From NCBI RefSeq assembly GCF_000706645.1, contig NZ_KL407337.1, forward strand, positions 436,320-500,319: DNA of 64,000 bases, read 5' to 3'. The DNA is from Bartonella rochalimae ATCC BAA-1498 (GTDB lineage Bacteria > Pseudomonadota > Alphaproteobacteria > Rhizobiales > Rhizobiaceae). The position numbers and the translations under genes were made by a program. The notes under the pieces are model-generated. The model was not told where the DNA came from. It ran no database searches and was given only the letters and a program-made list of their open reading frames with translations. Positions 8,724 through 20,896 of the stretch are shown piece by piece (position 1 is the stretch's first letter; each line of letters starts with the position of its first letter).

Positions 8724-9873
8724 TGTACTTACTTTCTCTTATATGAAAGATAATTTAAATGCCGCTCTTCTTTAATGAAAAAAAAACTCTTATACTTCCT
8801 AATTTAGGATCTCTAGTACACTGGATAAGGCAAATTTGTTGGTTACATGCTTTATCTGCTAATCTTATCTCTTTTTTTCTGCTTACTATGGCTTTCTCTC
8901 ACCAATGAATTATATAAAAATGGGATAAAATCAATAGATTCTATATTTTTAAAATCATTTGCAGAAACTATACTTTAATGCATATTTCAATTGCCTAATC
9001 TTTATAAAATATAAAAACTCACCAAGCTTTAACAAAAACAATAAGGAAAAAATAGCGCGAGTATCATAATGCACATAAATATTCAATAAAGCATAAAATA
9101 ACCTTTATTATTACAACATTAAACCGCATAATCTGCTCTTATTATGGTATTAAGAAGAACTCATTAAAATTATCAATAAAATCAACTATATGTATTTCTG
9201 AAAATCTTATTTTATTTAACAACGGGAACCATTAATTGCAAAAAATATGATTATGTAAAAATTTATAAACACATAGAATATTAAATAAAGAACAAGACAA
9301 AATACATCGTACCAAACATAAACAGAAATACGGTGGTATCTCTTGAATGCTTATTGTTTACATTATTTTGCGAAAAAATCCTATCATAAAGTATGATAAC
9401 TGCATTTAAAATTGTTATTTGACTGCTATAATCTCTACAACTTCTCTTGTAAGTTTTTATTTCCTTACAAAAATATTATAATACATAGAACAGATAGTAA
9501 TTCTATGATATAATTTCCGTGTTTATACAACAAATTAATTTTTGATACTGTAATCAATAATTTAAGTGTTTCATGCACTATATCAATATGTATTACTTAT
9601 TCTTGAAAAGACATAAAAATTGTTCACACTAAGTTTGCTCTTATTCCTAGATCAAAAAAAGAGGATAACCGTCTGCCCCAATTCCGGCTACTGCAACAGC
9701 TAAAATTACTCAAATCAATTTTGAGTTTAGTGTTTCTCAATCCAAGTTTTGATATTTAGTATTTTAGTGTTACACGTAATTTCTTTTTATATTAGTATAA
9801 ATATCACTAAAAGACACCTTAATTTTGAGATAGAATTTTACTAAGTTTTTAGTCAAACTTATAAAACTTAAAG
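8724..9873. other. 1.15 kb AT-rich gap, no convincing gene
   Basis: Stops are dense in all frames. The only notable reading is a 43-codon hydrophobic ORF on the plus strand (8847-8978, starting MLYLLILSLFFCLLWLS), which has no Shine-Dalgarno and is not called. No tRNA or strong terminator is seen. The part nearest 8724 must hold the nitroreductase promoter. Confidence 0.55.
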
Positions 9874-10260
9874 TTAACGATTAACTCCTAATTCAGCTAA
9901 ACTCTCAAAAAAAGTCTCTTCGATACATTCTAAATCATTTAATAAATCAGTAATATCGCTCTGCATCTGCCGCAAATCAGCACGTTTTTTATTGATAGTT
10001 TCAATTAATTCTTTAAGTTTTTTTTCATTATCAGGTGGTTTTCTATCTATTGCGAATATATTGGATATCTCAGATAAGGAAAAATTAACCCTCCTAGCCT
10101 GTAATATTTGCTTCAATTTACAACGGTCCATTTGCGTATACAACCGCTTACGCCCACGCCGAAAAGGCGTAAGTAATCCTTCTTCTTCATAATAACGCAA
10201 AGTCCGAGCAGTTATTGAAAACTCTTGAGTTAAATCATCAATTGAATAATATCCTTGCAT
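9874..10260 (-). CDS. MerR-family transcriptional regulator
   Basis: A 128-residue DNA-binding protein. The N-terminal winged helix-turn-helix reads YSIDDLTQEFSITARTLRYYEEEGLL (residues 5-30), followed by the wing (PFRRGRKRLYTQ) and helices ILQARRVNFSLSEISNIF. Residues 80-115 form a coiled-coil dimerisation helix (LKELIETINKKRADLRQM). The C-terminus has no cysteine cluster for metal binding, so it is not a classical metal sensor; the closest group is the alphaproteobacterial MerR proteins often found beside acyl-CoA dehydrogenase genes. Here it is an orphan, with long gaps on both sides, so its targets lie elsewhere. Confidence 0.9.
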   Translation of the reverse strand: MQGYYSIDDLTQEFSITARTLRYYEEEGLLTPFRRGRKRLYTQMDRCKLKQILQARRVNFSLSEISNIFAIDRKPPDNEKKLKELIETINKKRADLRQMQSDITDLLNDLECIEETFFESLAELGVNR

Positions 10261-10730
10261 TCTAATATCTGTTCAATAAATCAACTACATTGTTATCCAA
10301 AACGTATAGGCTTTTTATCAAATCTTAGTTAGAATTTTCTTATTGTTTTCTTTTGAAAGATAAAAAATATAAACTGAAGAAAACTTTCTAAAAAGAATAC
10401 CTTTTTTATCAAATAATCTAACTTCTTTATCTTATCCCTTGAAAGGTAACAAACAACTACCATTTATTTTATAGATCTTTCAATTTTCAATATACAAAAA
10501 TAAATTTCTCTTCCTAATTACCTAAATATCGCAAACTTATAGTAGAACAATCAAAATACTAAATATTATAATTAAAAATTTTAATTTACATTAAAATTTC
10601 TTAAATCTAAGATCACCTTATAAAACTTTTATAAAAACACATTTATCAGAAATGCTATTCTGAATTTTAAAGCCTAATAAAAATGCCTAATTTTATTTCA
10701 GGCGCTTTACATCTTTCTTAGCATTATTAA
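10261..10730. other. Intergenic region between rpoC end and MerR gene
   Basis: AT-rich, 470 bp. It carries the MerR gene's distance from rpoC and a weak GCCT/AGGC inverted repeat (10685-10703) just after the rpoC stop with a T-rich tail on the minus strand, a poor but possible rpoC terminator. Nothing else is seen. Confidence 0.45.
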
Positions 10731-13700
10731 TCATTCTGCAACAGTACTAGTTGTCATATTTGTTAACATAGCTTTCGTGGTTTCGTCATCACTGGATTTT
10801 CGGCGCTCATTCATAATCAAATCATCACGAACAGTAGCAATACGACGAATTTGGGCAATCGCACCACCTGTACCTGCAGGTATAAGCCGACCAACAATAA
10901 CATTTTCTTTAAGCCCTTGCAGAGTATCAATTTTTCCAGAAACTGCCGCTTCAGTAAGCACACGCGTTGTTTCCTGAAATGACGCTGCTGAAATAAAAGA
11001 GGGTGTCTGAAGAGATGCTTTTGTAATTCCAAGAAGTATAGGATTACCTACTGCAGGTTTTTTACCTTCCGCAATTAGATTATCATTGATTTCGTCTAAC
11101 TCAATACGATCAACATGATCACCTGCAATATAACCAGAATCACCAGCTTCAGTAATTTCAACTTTTTGCAACATCTGGCGAACAATCACTTCAATGTGCT
11201 TATCATTAATCAAAACACCCTGTAAACGGTAAACTTCCTGAATCTCATTAACAAGATAAGACGCCAAAGCTTCAACACCTTTAATTGCCAAAATATCGTG
11301 AGGCGCTGGATTACCATCAAGGATATAATCACCTTTCTCAATCTGATCACCCTCTTGCAAATGAAATAATTTACCCTTTGGAATTAAATATTCTATTGGT
11401 TCAAGGGATTCATCATGTGGTTCAATAATAATACGGCGTTTATTTTTATAACCACGACCAAATCGAACTGTACCACTAATTTCAGCAATAATAGCATGAT
11501 CCTTTGGACGACGTGCTTCAAAAAGCTCAGCTACACGTGGCAAACCACCGGTAATATCCTTAGTTTTAGCGCTTTCCATTGGCAAACGTGCAATAACATC
11601 GCCTGCCTTAACATAAGAACCAGGCTCAACAGAAAGAATTGTCTCTACCGACATCATATAACGGGCCTCGCCACCTTTATACAATTTAGCAATAGTTTCG
11701 CTTTTCTTATCTGTATAGATGATAATCGCTGGTTTTAGCTCAGCACCACGTGGGTTAGCACGCCAATCAATCACCAAACGCTTAGTAATACCTGTAGATT
11801 CATCAGCTGTTTCAGTAACTGATAAACCATCAACCATATCTTCAAAACCTATATAACCATCGACTTCAGTCAGAACTGGCCGTGTATAAGGATCCCACTC
11901 TGCTATACGTTGACCGCATTTTACAACATCACCATCATCAACAAAAATACGTGCTCCATAACTAATACGATGTACAACACGTTCTTTACCAGCTTCATCC
12001 TTAATAATAATAGCCATATTGCGCCCCATAACCACCAAATGGCCTTCAGAATTCCTAACCACGTTGCGGTTACGAATTTCTATTGTACCCTCATAAGACG
12101 CCTCAAAATAAGATGAATCAACAACCTGTGCTGTTCCACCTAAGTGGAAAGTACGCATCGTAAGTTGAGTTCCTGGCTCACCAATTGATTGAGCTGCAAT
12201 AACACCAACTGCTTCCCCCTGATTAACCAATGTTCCACGTGCTAAATCACGACCATAGCACTTAGCACAAACACCAAGACGCGTTTCACAGGTCAAAGCA
12301 GAACGTATTTGAACAGACTGAATCCCTGCCTCTTCAATCTTAGCAACATCAGATTCTTCAATCATTGCACCACCTTCAAGAATAACCTCACCAGAAACTG
12401 GATGCAAAATATCAAGAAGTGCCGTACGACCAAGAATTCTCTGACCAAGAGAAGCAACAATTTGTCCTGAATCAACGATTGGCTGCATAGTAAGGCCTTT
12501 CATAGTACCACAATCAACCGTTGAAATAATAGCATCTTGCGCAACATCAACAAGACGCCGCGTTAAATAACCAGAGTTAGCAGTTTTTAAAGCAGTATCA
12601 GCAAGCCCTTTACGTGCACCGTGCGTTGAATTAAAGTATTCATTAACAGTCAAACCTTCTTTAAAATTAGAAATAATTGGTGTTTCAATAATTTCACCCG
12701 ACGGTTTTGCCATTAACCCGCGCATCCCAGCCAACTGCCTCATCTGATTAGCAGAACCACGCGCACCGGAATGTGACATCATATAAATTGAATTCATTTG
12801 CCGTTTACGACCTGTCTTAGGATCAAATTCAATTGCTTGAATACGCTTCATCATCTCATCGGCAACACGATCGGTACATTTACCCCAAGCATCAACGATT
12901 TTGTTATATTTCTCACTTTGGGTAATTAAACCATCACTATACTGCTGCTCATATTCCTTAGCAAGAGCTTCCGTTTCTGCTACTAAATGAGACTTACTAT
13001 CAGGAATAACCATATCATCTTTACCAAATGAAATTCCAGCACGACAAGCATGAGAAAAGCCAAGCTGCATGATACGATCACAGAAAATCACAGTTTCTTT
13101 TTGCCCACAATGTCTATAAACTTGGTCAATCATTTTAGAAATATTCTTTTTAGTCATTTCTTGATTAACAATATCAAACGAAATATTCGGATTTTTTGGT
13201 AAAAGTTCACCAATAATTAAACGACCAGGTGTTGTATCATAGAGTTTCGAAACAACTTCACCATCCTTATTAAGATCCTTAAAACGGCCTTTAATTTTTG
13301 TATGCAAAGTTACAATTTTATTTTCTAGAGCATGATGCAATTCACCCATATCTGCAAAAGCCATCCCTTCACCTGGTTCTTTTTCAGAAACAATTGAAAG
13401 GTAGTAAAGACCAAGAACCATATCCTGTGATGGAACAATAATCGGTGCACCATTAGCTGGATGAAGAATATTATTGGTTGACATCATCAAAACACGAGCT
13501 TCAAGCTGCGCTTCAAGAGAGAGAGGGACGTGAACAGCCATCTGATCACCGTCAAAATCTGCGTTAAATGCTGTACACACTAACGGATGAAGTTGTATAG
13601 CTTTCCCTTCAATCAAGATAGGTTCAAAAGCCTGAATTCCTAAGCGGTGAAGTGTCGGCGCACGATTCAGCAACACAGGATGTTCACGAATAACCTCATC

Positions 13701-14942
13701 TAAGATATCCCAAACTTCTGGATGTTCCTTTTCAACAAGCTTCTTGGCCTGCTTTACAGTAGATGAATATCCCTTTGCATCAAGTCGCGCATAAATAAAA
13801 GGCTTAAATAACTCAAGAGCCATTTTTTTCGGAAGACCACATTGATGTAATTTCAATTCAGGACCTGTTACGATAACAGAGCGACCTGAATAATCAACAC
13901 GCTTCCCAAGTAGATTCTGACGGAAACGTCCTTGCTTACCTTTTAGCATATCTGAAAGGGATTTTAATGGACGCTTATTTGCGCCAGTAATCACACGCCC
14001 GCGACGACCATTATCAAATAACGCGTCAACGGCTTCTTGCACCATACGCTTTTCATTGCGGATAATAATTCCAGGAGCACGCAACTCAATTAATCGCTTT
14101 AAGCGGTTGTTCCGGTTAATAACACGTCGATAAAGATCATTCAAATCTGAGGTAGCAAAACGACCACCATCTAATGGAACCAATGGACGCAAATCTGGTG
14201 GAATGACTGGAATAGTTTTCATAATCATCCACTCTGGTTTATTACCAGATTCAAGAAAATTCTCAACGATCTTAAGCCGTTTAATCAGTTTTGCCTGTTT
14301 TAATTCTGAAGTTGTTTCCGCTAACTCCATACGCAAATCATTAGCAATTTTATCCAATTCCATTCCCGCAAGAAGCTCATAAATAGCCTCTGCACCAATC
14401 ATAGCTGAAAATTGATCCTCTCCAAATTCATCAACAGCAAGCATATATTCTTCTTCTGATAAAAGCTGATGTAACTTAAGAGATGTCAATCCTGGTTCTG
14501 TAACAATATAATTCTCAAAATAAAGAACTCTTTCGATATCTTTTAAAGTCAAATCTAAAAGAGTAGAAATACGACCAGGTAATGACTTAAGAAACCAAAT
14601 ATGAACTACGGGAGCTGCAAGCTCAATATGACCCATACGCTCACGACGCACCCGTGAAAGAGTGACTTCTACACCACATTTCTCACAGATAATACCCTTA
14701 TATTTCATACGTTTATATTTACCACATAAACATTCATAATCTTTAATAGGGCCAAATATACGAGCACAAAAAAGACCATCACGCTCTGGCTTAAATGTCC
14801 GGTAGTTGATAGTCTCTGGTTTTTTAATTTCACCATATGACCAAGACAGAATCTTCTCAGGACTCGCAATAGAAATACGAATAGAGTCAAATGTCTGCAC
14901 TGGTGCCTGAGGATTGAAAAGATTCATGACCTCGTGGTTCAT
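10731..14942 (-). CDS. rpoC: RNA polymerase beta' subunit
   Basis: The 1,403-residue subunit holds the catalytic magnesium site of RNA polymerase: NADFDGDQ at about residue 459-466. The N-terminal zinc ribbon ([20 protein letters not shown]) and the second zinc site ([13 protein letters not shown] plus an upstream VDCG) are intact, as is the bridge/trigger region [16 protein letters not shown]. The frame opens upstream, but ATG 14942 ([12 protein letters not shown]) has a GGAG Shine-Dalgarno six bases before it and fits the family. It follows rpoB after a 172 bp spacer with an attenuator-like hairpin. Downstream there is no rpsL, unlike many rhizobia. Confidence 0.98.
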   Translation of the reverse strand: MNHEVMNLFNPQAPVQTFDSIRISIASPEKILSWSYGEIKKPETINYRTFKPERDGLFCARIFGPIKDYECLCGKYKRMKYKGIICEKCGVEVTLSRVRRERMGHIELAAPVVHIWFLKSLPGRISTLLDLTLKDIERVLYFENYIVTEPGLTSLKLHQLLSEEEYMLAVDEFGEDQFSAMIGAEAIYELLAGMELDKIANDLRMELAETTSELKQAKLIKRLKIVENFLESGNKPEWMIMKTIPVIPPDLRPLVPLDGGRFATSDLNDLYRRVINRNNRLKRLIELRAPGIIIRNEKRMVQEAVDALFDNGRRGRVITGANKRPLKSLSDMLKGKQGRFRQNLLGKRVDYSGRSVIVTGPELKLHQCGLPKKMALELFKPFIYARLDAKGYSSTVKQAKKLVEKEHPEVWDILDEVIREHPVLLNRAPTLHRLGIQAFEPILIEGKAIQLHPLVCTAFNADFDGDQMAVHVPLSLEAQLEARVLMMSTNNILHPANGAPIIVPSQDMVLGLYYLSIVSEKEPGEGMAFADMGELHHALENKIVTLHTKIKGRFKDLNKDGEVVSKLYDTTPGRLIIGELLPKNPNISFDIVNQEMTKKNISKMIDQVYRHCGQKETVIFCDRIMQLGFSHACRAGISFGKDDMVIPDSKSHLVAETEALAKEYEQQYSDGLITQSEKYNKIVDAWGKCTDRVADEMMKRIQAIEFDPKTGRKRQMNSIYMMSHSGARGSANQMRQLAGMRGLMAKPSGEIIETPIISNFKEGLTVNEYFNSTHGARKGLADTALKTANSGYLTRRLVDVAQDAIISTVDCGTMKGLTMQPIVDSGQIVASLGQRILGRTALLDILHPVSGEVILEGGAMIEESDVAKIEEAGIQSVQIRSALTCETRLGVCAKCYGRDLARGTLVNQGEAVGVIAAQSIGEPGTQLTMRTFHLGGTAQVVDSSYFEASYEGTIEIRNRNVVRNSEGHLVVMGRNMAIIIKDEAGKERVVHRISYGARIFVDDGDVVKCGQRIAEWDPYTRPVLTEVDGYIGFEDMVDGLSVTETADESTGITKRLVIDWRANPRGAELKPAIIIYTDKKSETIAKLYKGGEARYMMSVETILSVEPGSYVKAGDVIARLPMESAKTKDITGGLPRVAELFEARRPKDHAIIAEISGTVRFGRGYKNKRRIIIEPHDESLEPIEYLIPKGKLFHLQEGDQIEKGDYILDGNPAPHDILAIKGVEALASYLVNEIQEVYRLQGVLINDKHIEVIVRQMLQKVEITEAGDSGYIAGDHVDRIELDEINDNLIAEGKKPAVGNPILLGITKASLQTPSFISAASFQETTRVLTEAAVSGKIDTLQGLKENVIVGRLIPAGTGGAIAQIRRIATVRDDLIMNERRKSSDDETTKAMLTNMTTSTVAE

Positions 14943-15071
14943 GCTGTTCTCCTTCAAAGATTCTAAAACTAGCCACAATAGCTTTTCTCTTTGTTAAAGC
15001 TTTATTTGAGACTTGTTTTCACTTTTAAAATGTTCCGCCATCTAATAGAAATTTCTCTATTATAACTTTAT

Positions 15072-15105
15072 AAAAAAATCAGAGCATACTATTTTAAAAT
15101 ATGCT
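15072..15105 (-). terminator. Attenuator-like hairpin between rpoB and rpoC
   Basis: On the minus strand AGCATA (15100-15105) pairs with TATGCT (15083-15088), with a further AT-palindromic core, and a run of seven T follows four bases later (15072-15078 as A on the plus strand). It begins ten bases after the rpoB stop. The stem is AT-rich, so it would act only as a partial terminator or processing site. Confidence 0.4.
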
Positions 15106-15114
15106 TCCTCAAAA

Positions 15115-18100
15115 TTAACCTTCTGAATCAGATATTACTCGTTGTGCAATAAGTTCACGTGCATCATCAAGCTCTACATTAAGACCAAGAGAACGCATTT
15201 CCTTAACTAATACATTAAAGCTTTCAGGAATACCTGCTTCAAATGTATCATCACCACGAACAACAGCTTCATAAACTTTCGTTCGACCGGCCACATCATC
15301 TGATTTAACCGTCAACATCTCCTGCAAAGTATACGCAGCACCATAAGCTTCAAGTGCCCAAACCTCCATCTCACCAAAACGTTGACCACCAAATTGAGCC
15401 TTACCTCCTAACGGCTGCTGTGTAACAAGTGAATAAGGTCCAATTGAACGCGCATGTATCTTATCATCAACAAGGTGATGCAATTTAAGCATATAGATAT
15501 ATCCTACAGTCACTGGACGATCAAAAGGCTCTCCAGTACGACCATCATAAAGCGTAACTTGTCCTGAACTATCTAAGCCTGCATCTTCCAACATCATATT
15601 AATATCAGCTTCATGGGCTCCATCAAAAACAGGTGTTGCAATCGAAACGCCTTGCTTCATCTGAAGTGCTAACTTAATAAGACTTTCATTATCATAGTGG
15701 CGAACCGGCTCATTACGATCATCATCAGGAATGAGATTTTCAATACGTTGACGCAAAGGCAATATATCTCCGGTTTCCTGATAAAGCTTTATTAAATCAC
15801 CAATTTTTTTACCCATACCCGCACACGCCCAACCAAGGTGTGTTTCAAGAATTTGGCCAACATTCATACGACTTGGCACACCCAAAGGATTCAAAACAAT
15901 ATCGGCATGCGTTCCATCCTCAAGAAATGGCATATCTTCTACTGGAAGAATACGTGACACAACACCTTTATTACCGTGACGTCCTGCCATTTTATCTCCT
16001 GGTTGAATTTTGCGCTTCACTGCAACAAAAACCTTCACAATCTTCATAACACCAGGAGGCATTTCATCGCCTCTTTGAACTTTTTCAACCTTATCCATAA
16101 AACGACGTTGCAGTGCTTTTTTTGATTCATCATACTGCTTATGCAAAGCTTCAATTTCATTCTGAAGTTTCTCATCCTCAACAGCAAACTGCCACCACTG
16201 ATATCGTGGATACTGTTCCATCACTGTACTATCAAGAGTCTTTCCTTTGGAAAAACCTTTTGGACCTTCTATCGCAACTTTACCCGTTAATATATCCGCA
16301 AGACGTGCATAAACACTCCGATCCAAAATTGATTGCTCATCATCACGATCTTTAGCCAAACGCTCAATTTCTTCACGTTCAATTGCCATTGCGCGCTCAT
16401 CTTTTTCTACGCCATGGCGGTTAAAAACACGAACTTCTACAACAGTACCAAAAGTTCCAGGAGGCATTCGCATAGAAGTATCACGAACATCCGAAGCTTT
16501 TTCACCAAAAATCGCACGTAAAAGCTTTTCTTCCGGCGTCATTGGACTTTCACCTTTTGGTGTAATTTTACCAACTAAAATATCACCTGGATGAACTTCA
16601 GCACCAATATAAACAATACCTGCTTCATCAAGATTTCTTAATGCCTCTTCTGCAACATTAGGAATATCGCGGGTAATTTCTTCTGGCCCAAGCTTTGTAT
16701 CACGTGCAGCAACCTCAAACTCTTCAATATGAATCGAAGTAAATACATCATCAGCAACAATGCGCTCAGAAAGTAAAATAGAATCCTCATAATTATAACC
16801 ATTCCAAGGCATAAATGCCACAAGAACATTTCTCCCAAGAGCTAAATCACCAAGATCTGTAGATGAACCATCAGCAATAATATCACCCTTTTCTATCCGA
16901 TCTCCTACGTGTACGAGAGGACGCTGATTAATACAGGTAGACTGATTGGAACGCTGAAATTTCTGCAAACGATAGATATCAACACCAGACTTTGAAGGAT
17001 CTAAATCCTCTGTTGCACGAATAACAATACGCATTGCATCAACTTGATCAACAATACCACCACGTTTTGCACCAATAGCAGCACCCGAATCACAAGCAAC
17101 TATTGCTTCCATACCTGTACCAACAAGAGGTGCCTCTGCACGCAAAAGTGGAACTGCTTGACGTTGCATATTAGATCCCATCAGCGCACGATTTGCATCA
17201 TCATTTTCTAAAAATGGAATAAGGGCAGCAGCTACAGAAACTAACTGTTTTGGCGAAACATCCATCAAATCTATATGATCACGCGGCGCCATTAAAACTT
17301 CACCAGCATGACGACAGACAACAAATTCTTCCGTAAAACGTCCTTCTGCATCCAATGAAGAGTTTGCCTGAGCCACATAATGTTTTGATTCTTCCATAGC
17401 AGAAAGATAAATAACTTCTTTCGTTACCTTACCATCAATAATCTTTCGGTATGGACTTTCAATGAAGCCATATTTATTAACCCGAGCAAATGTTGCTAAA
17501 GAATTAATCAGACCAATATTCGGTCCTTCCGGTGTTTCAATCGGACAAATACGACCATAATGCGTAGGATGCACATCGCGTACTTCAAAACCTGCCCGCT
17601 CACGGGTTAAACCACCTGGACCAAGAGCAGAAAGACGACGCTTATGGGTAATTTCTGACAATGGATTGGTTTGATCCATAAATTGCGATAATTGTGAGGA
17701 CCCAAAAAACTCGCGAACTGCAGCTGCTGCTGGCTTTGCGTTAATCAAATCCTGTGGCATAATGGTATCAATTTCAACCAACGACATACGTTCTTTGATT
17801 GCACGCTCCATACGAAGTAAACCAATCCGATATTGATTTTCCATCAATTCTCCAACCGACCGAACACGACGATTGCCAAGATTATCAATATCATCAATCT
17901 CACCACGACCATCACGCAATTCAACTAACATTTTAACAACAGCAAGAATATCTTCTTGGCGCAAAATGCGAACTGTATCTGGACAATCAAGCCCCATACG
18001 CAAATTCATCTTAACTCGCCCAACAGCTGAAAGATCATAACGCTCTGGATCAAAAAACAATGAATGAAACATAGCCTCTGCTGTATTAATTGTTGGCGGT

Positions 18101-19263
18101 TCACCTGGACGCATTACTCGATAAATATCAAATAAAGCATCCTGCCGGCTTTCATTTTTATCCACTTTTAAGGTATTACGAATGTATGCACCAACATTCA
18201 TATGATCAATATCAAGAATATTAATCTGATCAGCACCAACATCAGACAAAATCTTTAATGTTTTTTCATCAATTTCATCTCCAGCTTCAAGATAAATCTC
18301 ACCTGTTTGATAATTTACGATATCTTCTGCAAGATAGGATCCCAACAAATCATCTTCACTAACTTCAATCGCTTTTAAACCTTTTTCTTCTAAAAGCTTT
18401 GCAGCGCGAACTGTTAGTTTTTTACCAGCTTCTGCTACAACCTCACCACTATCTGCATCAACAAGATCAGAAACCAGTTTCATGCCCCTAAAACGATCAA
18501 CTGAATAAGGAGTACGCCACCCATTCTTAGTACGTTCATAAGAAACTTTATTATAAAATGTCGACAAAATATCTGATGCATCCATACCCAGTGCCATTAA
18601 AAGACTTGTCACTGGAATCTTTCGCCGCCGATCAATACGAACATAGACAATATCTTTAGCATCAAACTCAATATCAAGCCACGAACCACGATAAGGAATC
18701 ACACGAGCTGCAAAAAGAAATTTACCTGATGAATGAGTTTTTCCTTTATCATGATCAAAAAAGACACCTGGAGAGCGGTGCATCTGCGAAACAATAACAC
18801 GCTCTGTACCATTAATTACAAACGTACCATTATCAGTCATTAAAGGCATGTCCCCCATATAGACACCTTGCTCTTTAATGTCTTTAATATCTTTTGAACC
18901 AGTATCTTCATCAACATCAAAGACAATTAAACGCAATATCACCTTTAATGGCGCTGCATATGTCAAATCACGTTGATGACATTCTTCTACATCAAATTTA
19001 GGTGGATCAAATTCGTAACGAACAAATTCAAGCATAGCTGTTCCGGAAAAATCCGAAATAGGAAACACCGATTTAAAAACAGCCTGCAAACCTTCATCTA
19101 AACGCCCGCCTTCCGGTTCCTCAATCATAAGAAATTGATCATATGAAGCTTTCTGAACTTCAATAAGATTCGGCATTTCTGCTACTTCAGGAATCTTACC
19201 AAAAAATTTACGCACACGTCTACGGCCATTAAATTGGGACATCATCGCTAAAGTCTGAGCCAT
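15115..19263 (-). CDS. rpoB: RNA polymerase beta subunit
   Basis: The 1,382-residue subunit, with beta' , forms the active-site cleft. The start ATG at 19263 ([22 protein letters not shown]) has a GAGGAG Shine-Dalgarno; the longer frame adds nine residues not found in the family. The rifampicin pocket at about residue 521-550 reads [20 protein letters not shown] followed by [10 protein letters not shown], so the positions equal to E. coli Asp516, His526 and Ser531 are all wild type and the enzyme should be rifampicin-sensitive. C-terminal blocks [19 protein letters not shown] and the EDMPF/ GNKGVVS region are normal. Cotranscribed with rplJL upstream and rpoC downstream. Confidence 0.98.
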   Translation of the reverse strand: MAQTLAMMSQFNGRRRVRKFFGKIPEVAEMPNLIEVQKASYDQFLMIEEPEGGRLDEGLQAVFKSVFPISDFSGTAMLEFVRYEFDPPKFDVEECHQRDLTYAAPLKVILRLIVFDVDEDTGSKDIKDIKEQGVYMGDMPLMTDNGTFVINGTERVIVSQMHRSPGVFFDHDKGKTHSSGKFLFAARVIPYRGSWLDIEFDAKDIVYVRIDRRRKIPVTSLLMALGMDASDILSTFYNKVSYERTKNGWRTPYSVDRFRGMKLVSDLVDADSGEVVAEAGKKLTVRAAKLLEEKGLKAIEVSEDDLLGSYLAEDIVNYQTGEIYLEAGDEIDEKTLKILSDVGADQINILDIDHMNVGAYIRNTLKVDKNESRQDALFDIYRVMRPGEPPTINTAEAMFHSLFFDPERYDLSAVGRVKMNLRMGLDCPDTVRILRQEDILAVVKMLVELRDGRGEIDDIDNLGNRRVRSVGELMENQYRIGLLRMERAIKERMSLVEIDTIMPQDLINAKPAAAAVREFFGSSQLSQFMDQTNPLSEITHKRRLSALGPGGLTRERAGFEVRDVHPTHYGRICPIETPEGPNIGLINSLATFARVNKYGFIESPYRKIIDGKVTKEVIYLSAMEESKHYVAQANSSLDAEGRFTEEFVVCRHAGEVLMAPRDHIDLMDVSPKQLVSVAAALIPFLENDDANRALMGSNMQRQAVPLLRAEAPLVGTGMEAIVACDSGAAIGAKRGGIVDQVDAMRIVIRATEDLDPSKSGVDIYRLQKFQRSNQSTCINQRPLVHVGDRIEKGDIIADGSSTDLGDLALGRNVLVAFMPWNGYNYEDSILLSERIVADDVFTSIHIEEFEVAARDTKLGPEEITRDIPNVAEEALRNLDEAGIVYIGAEVHPGDILVGKITPKGESPMTPEEKLLRAIFGEKASDVRDTSMRMPPGTFGTVVEVRVFNRHGVEKDERAMAIEREEIERLAKDRDDEQSILDRSVYARLADILTGKVAIEGPKGFSKGKTLDSTVMEQYPRYQWWQFAVEDEKLQNEIEALHKQYDESKKALQRRFMDKVEKVQRGDEMPPGVMKIVKVFVAVKRKIQPGDKMAGRHGNKGVVSRILPVEDMPFLEDGTHADIVLNPLGVPSRMNVGQILETHLGWACAGMGKKIGDLIKLYQETGDILPLRQRIENLIPDDDRNEPVRHYDNESLIKLALQMKQGVSIATPVFDGAHEADINMMLEDAGLDSSGQVTLYDGRTGEPFDRPVTVGYIYMLKLHHLVDDKIHARSIGPYSLVTQQPLGGKAQFGGQRFGEMEVWALEAYGAAYTLQEMLTVKSDDVAGRTKVYEAVVRGDDTFEAGIPESFNVLVKEMRSLGLNVELDDARELIAQRVISDSEG

Positions 19264-19448
19264 TGTTGCTCCTCGATCTTTACTGCTCAAGGTAGACTAA
19301 ACCTTGATAGCTTTATGTCATCAGTCTGCATACATACAGACCAGCTCATTTGATACCCTTTTAAGTATCTCTAATTTTTATATATCTAAACAACCAATAT
19401 ATCTACTTAATTTGACTTTACCATTAGGCCGTTTACAACAGCCCATTC

Positions 19449-19472
19449 CCTTACAGCTACTAAACTGTAAGG
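19449..19472 (-). promoter_or_regulatory. Hairpin in the rplL-rpoB spacer
   Basis: CCTTACAG (19449-19456) and CTGTAAGG (19465-19472) form a perfect eight-base-pair stem with an eight-base loop in the 282 bp between rplL and rpoB. No T run follows on the minus strand, so a processing site or partial attenuator is more likely than a full terminator. In enterics this spacer carries an attenuator and an RNase III site; the role here is inferred from position. Confidence 0.5.
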
Positions 19473-19545
19473 AAAAGGATTATCTCAATCAAGCCCCTTT
19501 TCTCAGGGAAATTGGCACACATCAATATTTACCAATAAAATAAAC

Positions 19546-19914
19546 TTACTTAAGCTCAACCTTAGCACCAGCAGCTTCAAGTTGGGCCTTAATTTTTTCT
19601 GCTTCTTCCTTAGAAGCACCTTCTTTAATAGGCTTAGGCGCTCCCTCAACTAAGTCTTTTGCTTCTTTAAGTCCAAGCCCCGTAAGAGCCCGAACTTCTT
19701 TAATAACATTAATCTTTTGAGCACCACCATCTGTAAGAATAACATCAAATTCTGTTTTCTCTTCGGCAGCTGGAGCAGCAGCACCAACAGCAGCAACCGC
19801 CACAGGAGCAGCAGCAGAAACACCCCATTTTTCTTCAAGTAATTTTGAAAGCTCTGCAGCCTCCAAAACAGTAAGGTTAGAAAGATCTTCTACGATCTTT
19901 GCTAGATCAGCCAT
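19546..19914 (-). CDS. rplL: 50S ribosomal protein L7/L12
   Basis: The 122-residue stalk protein that recruits translational GTPases; it works as dimers bound to L10. The N-terminal dimerisation helix ([28 protein letters not shown]) leads through an Ala/Val-rich hinge ([20 protein letters not shown]) to the globular C-terminal domain ([39 protein letters not shown] in continuous reading). It is 113 bp downstream of rplJ on the same strand, as part of the L10 operon. Confidence 0.98.
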   Translation of the reverse strand: MADLAKIVEDLSNLTVLEAAELSKLLEEKWGVSAAAPVAVAAVGAAAPAAEEKTEFDVILTDGGAQKINVIKEVRALTGLGLKEAKDLVEGAPKPIKEGASKEEAEKIKAQLEAAGAKVELK

Positions 19915-20027
19915 TTTAAAATTCCTTCACTTAAAAGATTTGAATTATTGTTTAGAAATTATCCAAAAAAACAGAAAACTATCAAGAATTTCTGTAAGCT
20001 TAGATTACAAAAAACAGCATAGCTGCT

Positions 20028-20537
20028 TCATCCTCCTCGAGCATATGCACCAATAACACGCGCAACCTGACCAGCAGGCGCATTAATAACCTGAACAATA
20101 CGGGTTGCAGGAGTAGAAACCATACCCAAAATTTTTGCCCGCAATTCGTTCAATGAAGGCAATGAAGCCAAAGATTTTATAGCATCAACACTTAAACTTG
20201 TTTCACCCATTGAGCCACCAAGGATAACAAATTTATCATTAGCCTTTGCGAAATCAACAGCAACTTTCGATGCTGTAATTGGATCTTCTGAATAAGCAAT
20301 AAGTGTTTGCCCAGTGAACAGATCCATCATTTCTTCAGATTTTGTACCCTGAAGAGCGATTTTAGCAAGACGGTTTTTGGCGACTTTAATAGCACCACCT
20401 GCTTCACTCATTTTTGAACGAAGATCGCTCATTTGCGAAACAGTCAAACCAGAATAATGTGCAACAACAACAGAACCTGACTCTTGAAAAGTCTTGTTAA
20501 GCCATGCAACAAATTTTCCTTTTTCCGCTTTATTCAC
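20028..20537 (-). CDS. rplJ: 50S ribosomal protein L10
   Basis: L10 anchors the L7/L12 dimers to 23S rRNA and, as the L10-L12 complex, represses its own mRNA. The frame is open 108 bp further upstream, but the family start is [14 protein letters not shown], coded from GTG at 20537 with a GGAG Shine-Dalgarno seven bases before it; this gives 169 residues, the usual length. Conserved parts include [18 protein letters not shown] and [12 protein letters not shown]. The C-terminal helix that binds L7/L12 ends in [13 protein letters not shown] structured leader lies upstream. Confidence 0.97.
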   Translation of the reverse strand: MNKAEKGKFVAWLNKTFQESGSVVVAHYSGLTVSQMSDLRSKMSEAGGAIKVAKNRLAKIALQGTKSEEMMDLFTGQTLIAYSEDPITASKVAVDFAKANDKFVILGGSMGETSLSVDAIKSLASLPSLNELRAKILGMVSTPATRIVQVINAPAGQVARVIGAYARGG

Positions 20538-20896
20538 TGTCTTTCTCCATTTAACAGATCTATTAAAACAAATCTGTTGGTTACCTTTGATAGCATGAAA
20601 TTCTTCTATGCTAACGATGAGGATCCTGCCCCCTTCTTCACGCATAAACGATCAAAGGCAATCTTGGCTCAAACCTTTTAAGTTTATTAACTTCAAAGTT
20701 CTTACCCCAATCTCATGCAGGCCTTTTCTAATTAAGACACCTAAACAAGGTATCACCTACAATCTCGGACAGGACATTCCGGAATTTCTCCCGGTATGAC
20801 CTGAGCTTAATAAAGCTCAGATAACTGAATGCCAACTAAAACTGATAACTAAAATATAATCTCAGCCATCAGATACACAATAAAACCACAAGTTTT
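20538..20896 (-). promoter_or_regulatory. Structured leader of the rplJL mRNA (probable L10 autoregulatory site)
   Basis: The 359 bp between rplA and rplJ hold three inverted repeats: CTGAGCTT/AAGCTCAG (20801-20820, four-base loop), TAGCAT/ATGCTA (near 20591-20613) and AACAGAT/ATCTGTT (20553-20578), the last ending four bases from the rplJ Shine-Dalgarno. In other bacteria L10(L12)4 binds a folded leader in this position and blocks translation. The assignment rests on position and hairpins; I did not fold it against a covariance model. Confidence 0.5.

Noticed and set aside
8847-8978. 43-codon hydrophobic ORF on the plus strand (MLYLLILSLFFCLLWLS...)
   Set aside because: No Shine-Dalgarno, lies in an AT-rich gap where Leu/Phe runs arise by chance, and no linked gene. 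Not called, though conservation could be checked.
10685-10703. GCCT/AGGC hairpin with T-rich tail after rpoC
   Set aside because: Only a four-base stem around an 11-base loop; kept as a note in the intergenic entry, not as a terminator.
19304-19543. 79-residue plus-strand ORF in the rplL-rpoB spacer
   Set aside because: No start signal, no recognisable family, and it covers the hairpin spacer of the opposite operon.
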